This document shows, piece by piece, positions 3,551 through 7,103 of a stretch of 7,103 nt of DNA; the stretch's first letter is position 1, and each line of letters begins with the position of its first letter. A program made the position numbers and the translations under genes. This DNA comes from Planctomycetota bacterium (GTDB lineage: Bacteria; Planctomycetota; MHYJ01; JACQXL01; JAVHLO01), in the NCBI GenBank assembly GCA_031082105.1, contig JAVHLO010000177.1:1-7103 (forward strand), written 5' to 3'. A model generated the notes under the pieces. That model was not told the origin of the DNA. It saw only the letters and a list, made by a program, of their open reading frames with translations, and searched no databases.

Positions 3551-6295
3551 ATGCGGACTGTCAGGGTCTTATCCGTTTTCTTCGCATGTGTTCTTTTCCT
3601 TTGCTGCCTCTGCGGCGCACCGCCGTACGCTCTCGGCGGCGATGAGGAGAAGGAAAAGAAGCCGCAGGATTTGTGCAACTGCCTGAACCGGAACGGGTGC
3701 GAACACTTCCTCAGACTGCCGACCTTCCCGGCGGACGAATGGTGCGCGTGCAAGGGTTGCGCCGAACTCGGAGCCAAGAACTGCTGCACGAAGGCGCCCA
3801 AGAAGGAATGGAACGAGGAGTGCTTCAACTCGAAGAGCATGGACTGCTACCTCCGCAGGCACGGCGCATCGTGGCGGCTGGATTGTTCCGAGTGCCGCAG
3901 CTACCGCAAGCAGTGCTGCCAATACAAGGACTGGGAGCTGTGCCCTGAATGCGGTAAGGGCGAGATCGACGAAAAGACGAGAAAGGAAATCGACGACAGA
4001 AAACGCAAGGCCCACGAGGCCTCTATCGCGGAGAAGGACGTGTTCCTCTCCACGCCGATCGTCATCCGAAGCGACCATTTCTACCTGGCGATCGACATCC
4101 CCATGATGAAGGTGGGCTTCAAGGGCCGGATGCGCGACGCGAACACGCACGAGCTCGCGCACATATTCGTCGAGCGCGCCGAGCGCGCGTGGAAGGACTT
4201 CGCCGACGTGTTCGGCACCGACGGCTGCTCCACGATCAAGTTCTACCTTACCCGCCAGCGCGCGACCTCCGACAGAATCGCCTACATCCACATGAAGAAC
4301 CAGCGGGTCCGGCTCCAGTACGGGGCGAGCTGCATGTTCGTGACGTCCATCGAGGAGAGCGGCTTCTACGACGACATGCACTTCTACGTCCGCCACATGG
4401 TCGGCCACTGCATGATGTCCATGTACCGCAAGTTCATGATCGACCACAGCAACATGCCGATGTGGCTTTACTGCGGCGCGGCGGACTGGCTCTCGCGCCT
4501 TCCCGAGCCGTTCAGGGACAAGGTCGTCATCTGCTCGAACGAAAAGGAGCCCGAGATCCGCAGCGGCGGCGGCTGGACGAAACGGATTCAATCGCTCGTC
4601 TCGGCCGGCAAGAACATCCCCTTCGCCGAGATCATGATCATAAAGGACATCGGAAAGATGTCCTTCGACATGCTCATCCATGCCTGGAGCTACTTCGAGT
4701 TCATGAAGGCCATCGATCCCAAGACATTCCAGCAGATCGCGGGCGACGTGAAGAGCGGCAAGGACGTCCGCGAGGCGTTCCAGAAACGGCTGAACTGCTC
4801 GCCGGAGGAGTTCGAACAGGACTGGAAGAACTGGGTCATGGGCAAGGGCAAGACGGTCGGCAAGATGGGCCAGACCGAGGTCGCCGACGGCGCGGGCGAG
4901 ATGCGCAAGGCGCTGCGCGATTTGCTCGCCGAGAAGAACACGTTCGTGCAGGCGTCGATGATCACCGGGCTCGGCGAGCCGACGGATGTCAAGACCGCGG
5001 AGGTCGTCGTCGGGTTCCTTTCGAGCGATGCCGAGCTCGTCCGCACCTCCGCGCTCCTCTCGCTGTGCACCATCCGGACCGACGTGGTCCGCGAATGGAT
5101 GTGGTCGAAGGCCCTCTTCGAGAGCCAGCCGATCGAGCGCGCGTTCGTCGCGCGGGCCATCGGAACGTACAAGGACAAGAGGGCGTTCGACTATCTTGTC
5201 AAGGCGCTCGCCGACGCGCACTGGCTCGCCCGGGCGAACGCCGCCGAGGCGCTCGCGCTGCTGGGCGACGCAAAGGCGCTAAGCTCGATCAAGACGCTGC
5301 TCGACGACCCGATCGGCAAGGTGCGTATCGCCGCGATCGACGCGATCTCCAAGTGGAAAGGTGACGCGAAACCCGTCATCGGCACCGTCATCGCCCGACT
5401 GAAAGACGGCGCATGGCAGGTCCGCTCCTCCACGGTGCTGGGTCTTGCCGAGATCGGTGACAAGGAAGGCATCGGCCCGATCATCGAGAGGATGGAGACC
5501 GAGATCGGCCGAGTGCAGGAGGACATGTCCGTGGGACTCAAGAAGCTGACGGGTCTCAGTTTCGGGATGACCTACCTCGTCTGGAAAGACTGGTGGGACC
5601 ACAACAAGACGACGTTCGAAAAGCCGCCGGAAGGTTCGCAGAAGGAGCGTCCCGAGACCGCGCCCAGGCCCGGGACTTCCGCCGGTATTCCAACTTACTA
5701 CGGCATCCGCATCTTCTCCAGCCATATCGTCTTCATCCTTGACGTCTCCGACTCGATGAAGGACAACCTCACCCGCCAGCCGACCTACACGTTCGGCGAA
5801 AAGACCTACGATACGAACACGAAGATCGGCGTCGCGCGACAGGAGCTCTGCGACGCCATCCAGTCGCTCGATCCGCGGACGCGGTTCAACATGATCTTCT
5901 TCGGCACCGACGTCTGGCAGTGGAAATCCCAACCCGTCGAGGCCAGCGAAGGAAACAAGAAGACCGCTCTCGGGATCGTCAGGAGCAAGGACCACATGGG
6001 CACCACGAACTACTACGACTCGTTCAAGAAGATGTTCGGAATTGAGGGCGTCGACAAGTTCGACCACCGGTTCCTCAGCAACGTCGACACCGCGTTCTTC
6101 CTGACCGACGGCCTGCCGACCGACGGGGAGATCACAAAGCCGCCCGAGATCTATGCGTGGTTCCGCGAACGCAACAAGTTCGCCCGGATCAGGCTCCACG
6201 CGATCGCCTTCGGGACCGGCAGTATGGATGTGGAGTTCCTGAAGAAGATGGCGAAGGAGAGCGACGGGAAGTTCGTGCAGATAGGCGGCGAGTAG
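3551..6295 (+). CDS. Exported Cys-rich / degenerate peptidase-MA-like / HEAT-repeat / VWA protein
   Basis: The product has 914 residues. ATG at 3551 is chosen because a signal peptide begins there (MRTVR, hydrophobic 6-22, likely cleavage near 27-30) and a strong promoter lies just upstream. Domains in order: a Cys-rich head (42-134) with 16 Cys, including CxC, CxxC and CC groups and a closing CPECG; a charged linker (136-162); a peptidase-MA-like (gluzincin) domain (about 170-430); HEAT repeats (about 448-685), ending in a W-x-x-WW element (678-682); a Pro/Glu linker (691-710); and a VWA domain (about 720-914). In the peptidase-like domain the usual HExxH is HMVGH (282-286), and the expected downstream W-L-x-E-G is WLYCG (305-309), so both glutamates are gone and catalysis is unlikely. 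The VWA MIDAS is complete: DVSDS (731-735), T818/T819 and D853 in LTDG, so metal-dependent ligand binding is plausible. Third positions are very G/C rich (31 of 34 codons from 4940). Likely role: extracytoplasmic protein-protein assembly (inference). Confidence 0.88.
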   Translation: MRTVRVLSVFFACVLFLCCLCGAPPYALGGDEEKEKKPQDLCNCLNRNGCEHFLRLPTFPADEWCACKGCAELGAKNCCTKAPKKEWNEECFNSKSMDCYLRRHGASWRLDCSECRSYRKQCCQYKDWELCPECGKGEIDEKTRKEIDDRKRKAHEASIAEKDVFLSTPIVIRSDHFYLAIDIPMMKVGFKGRMRDANTHELAHIFVERAERAWKDFADVFGTDGCSTIKFYLTRQRATSDRIAYIHMKNQRVRLQYGASCMFVTSIEESGFYDDMHFYVRHMVGHCMMSMYRKFMIDHSNMPMWLYCGAADWLSRLPEPFRDKVVICSNEKEPEIRSGGGWTKRIQSLVSAGKNIPFAEIMIIKDIGKMSFDMLIHAWSYFEFMKAIDPKTFQQIAGDVKSGKDVREAFQKRLNCSPEEFEQDWKNWVMGKGKTVGKMGQTEVADGAGEMRKALRDLLAEKNTFVQASMITGLGEPTDVKTAEVVVGFLSSDAELVRTSALLSLCTIRTDVVREWMWSKALFESQPIERAFVARAIGTYKDKRAFDYLVKALADAHWLARANAAEALALLGDAKALSSIKTLLDDPIGKVRIAAIDAISKWKGDAKPVIGTVIARLKDGAWQVRSSTVLGLAEIGDKEGIGPIIERMETEIGRVQEDMSVGLKKLTGLSFGMTYLVWKDWWDHNKTTFEKPPEGSQKERPETAPRPGTSAGIPTYYGIRIFSSHIVFILDVSDSMKDNLTRQPTYTFGEKTYDTNTKIGVARQELCDAIQSLDPRTRFNMIFFGTDVWQWKSQPVEASEGNKKTALGIVRSKDHMGTTNYYDSFKKMFGIEGVDKFDHRFLSNVDTAFFLTDGLPTDGEITKPPEIYAWFRERNKFARIRLHAIAFGTGSMDVEFLKKMAKESDGKFVQIGGE

Positions 6296-6310
6296 CCGTG
6301 AGGGCGTGCG

Positions 6311-6383
6311 CGCGTGAGTGCGTGGGTTCGCGCGATCGCCTGCACGTACGCACTACGCACGCACGCATGTACGCACTCACGTG
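6311..6383. repeat. Long inverted repeat in alternating purine-pyrimidine DNA
   Basis: CGTGAGTGCGT at 6313-6323 is the exact reverse complement of 6371-6381; a G-T wobble and a C-G pair extend the stem to 6311/6383. The loop is 47 nt and contains a GCGATCGC palindrome (6332-6339). GTACGCACT occurs directly at 6346-6354 and 6369-6377, a 23-nt period. Strictly alternating runs occur at 6304-6316, 6341-6353 and 6354-6376, a composition prone to Z-DNA. It lies 15 nt after the VWA gene stop and 23 nt before the dehydrogenase start. No U-tract follows, so it is not a standard terminator. It could stabilise the upstream mRNA or modulate read-through. Confidence 0.7.
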
Positions 6384-6393
6384 ATCCTCTCTC

Positions 6394-6397
6394 GGAG
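6394..6397 (+). promoter_or_regulatory. Ribosome binding site supporting the GTG start at 6407
   Basis: GGAG lies 9 nt before the GTG codon. The frame stays open upstream without a nearby ATG, so this site and the family-typical N-terminus fix the start. Confidence 0.6.
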
Positions 6398-6406
6398 ACT
6401 GATCAA

Positions 6407-7103
6407 GTGCCCAACATCGCGGTCATCGGTGTCGGCGACTGGGGAAAGAACCTGGCGCGGAATTTCGCGTCCATCCCGGGTTCGAACCTCTACGCCTGCT
6501 GCGACATTAACCCGAAGAACCTCGACCAGATCGCGCGCCAGTTTCCTGCAGTCAAGACCACCACCGACCTGGACACGCTGCTCGGCGACGGCAAGCTCGA
6601 CGCGGCGGTCGTCTCTTCCAGCGCGAGTACCCATCACGCGCTCGCCAAAAAGTGCCTCCAGGCACGGAAGCCCGTCTTTGTGGAAAAGCCGCTGGCCCTG
6701 ACCGCCGCCCATGCAGCCGAGCTCGTCGAGCTGTCCGAGAAGAACGGCGTCGTTCTCATGGTCGGACACCTTCTCCTCTACCACCCCGCCGTCGAGCGGC
6801 TCAAGAAGCTGATCGATGCCGGCGAGGTCGGAAAGGTCCTCTACATCTACTCGCAGCGCGTGAACCTCGGCAAGATCCGCCGCGACGAGAGCGCGCTCTG
6901 GTCCCTGGCGCCCCACGATTTCGCGGTCATCATGCACCTGCTCGGCGAGGAGCCGACGAGCGTGATCGCGCGCGGTCAGCACTACATTCAGGAGCGCGTC
7001 GAAGACGTCGTGTTCGTAAACTGCCAGTTCCCGAGCCGCTCGATGGCCAATGTTCACCTCAGTTGGCTGGACCCGCACAAGATCCGCAGGTTCACGATCG
7101 TCG
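6407..7103 (+). CDS. Gfo/Idh/MocA-family sugar dehydrogenase, 3' end beyond the window
   Basis: The visible part is 232 residues starting at GTG (6407). It begins PNIAVIGVGDWGKNLARNF, the Rossmann beta-alpha-beta with a G-x-G-x-x-G nucleotide-binding loop (G8, G10, G13). D33 ends the second strand and fits NAD preference. EKP (93-95) carries the conserved catalytic-region Lys94. GHLLLYHPA (120-128) and LWSLAPHDFAVI (164-175) match the subfamily that includes UDP-GlcNAc/UDP-ManNAc-type 3-dehydrogenases such as WlbA; H170 and D171 would lie at the active site. Such enzymes oxidise a nucleotide-sugar hydroxyl with NAD(P) in the cytoplasm, commonly for O-antigen or capsule sugars. The C-terminal part of the sheet domain is cut by the window edge. 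It follows the VWA gene by 111 nt with no clear promoter between. Exact substrate is unknown; an aminotransferase or acyltransferase next door would support the sugar role. Confidence 0.9.
   Translation, partial: MPNIAVIGVGDWGKNLARNFASIPGSNLYACCDINPKNLDQIARQFPAVKTTTDLDTLLGDGKLDAAVVSSSASTHHALAKKCLQARKPVFVEKPLALTAAHAAELVELSEKNGVVLMVGHLLLYHPAVERLKKLIDAGEVGKVLYIYSQRVNLGKIRRDESALWSLAPHDFAVIMHLLGEEPTSVIARGQHYIQERVEDVVFVNCQFPSRSMANVHLSWLDPHKIRRFTIV

Noticed and set aside
3569..5221. Long minus-strand open frame of 550 codons opposite the VWA gene
   Set aside because: It is antisense to a G/C3-rich gene, which suppresses stops on the opposite strand. Its Arg/Leu/Val/Asp-rich translation shows no motif.
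4189..5364. Plus-strand open frame of 391 codons in another frame of the VWA gene
   Set aside because: Arg/His-rich translation without domains, overlapping coding sequence with clear domain motifs.
5279..6199. Minus-strand open frame of 306 codons opposite the HEAT/VWA region
   Set aside because: Antisense shadow of the G/C3-rich gene; the sense frame holds the VWA metal site.
6311..6383. Intrinsic terminator after the VWA gene
   Set aside because: The stem has a 47-nt loop and no T-run follows, so it is listed as a repeat instead.
6377..7078. Minus-strand open frame of 233 codons opposite the dehydrogenase
   Set aside because: The sense frame has the Rossmann loop, EKP and other family motifs.

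Overview
The window looks like a chromosomal segment of an uncultivated bacterium, most likely of the Planctomycetota or a related group. This placement is tentative. It rests on architecture: a large exported protein joining a Cys-rich head, a peptidase-MA-like domain, HEAT repeats and a von Willebrand A (VWA) domain, plus a second exported HEAT-like protein. No rRNA, tRNA, CRISPR array or insertion sequence was seen.

Layout. Positions 1-227 hold the C-terminal end of a plus-strand gene whose first 32 visible residues resemble the adenylylsulfate reductase alpha (AprA) flavoprotein family; the resemblance then stops abruptly. Positions 228-531 carry no convincing gene but contain inverted repeats and an orphan minus-strand promoter-like site. 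Next is a two-gene minus-strand operon, transcribed right to left. Its first gene is a small secreted protein of unknown family (2294-3322). After a 40-nt gap comes a membrane-anchored protein with HEAT-like helical repeats (532-2253). A compact divergent promoter region (3323-3550) separates this operon from the plus-strand 914-residue gene (3551-6295). A 111-nt spacer made of alternating purine-pyrimidine sequence and an 11-bp inverted repeat follows. The window ends inside a Gfo/Idh/MocA-family NAD(P)-dependent sugar dehydrogenase (6407 to the edge).

How the genes may work together. All three products around the divergent promoter are predicted to be exported or anchored with their bulk outside the cytoplasm. 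Two are built from helical-repeat scaffolds. The big one carries an intact metal-ion-dependent adhesion site (MIDAS) in its VWA domain, while its peptidase-like domain has lost both glutamates expected at the active site. An envelope protein-binding assembly, rather than an enzyme, is the simplest reading, but it is inference. The two promoters have the same -35 hexamer and 17-nt spacers and flank a dyad lying midway between them, which suggests co-regulation. The minus-strand operon has far less G/C at third codon positions than its neighbours, so it may be of different origin or evolving differently. The dehydrogenase resembles those acting on UDP-sugars for surface glycans; its link to the envelope genes is positional only.
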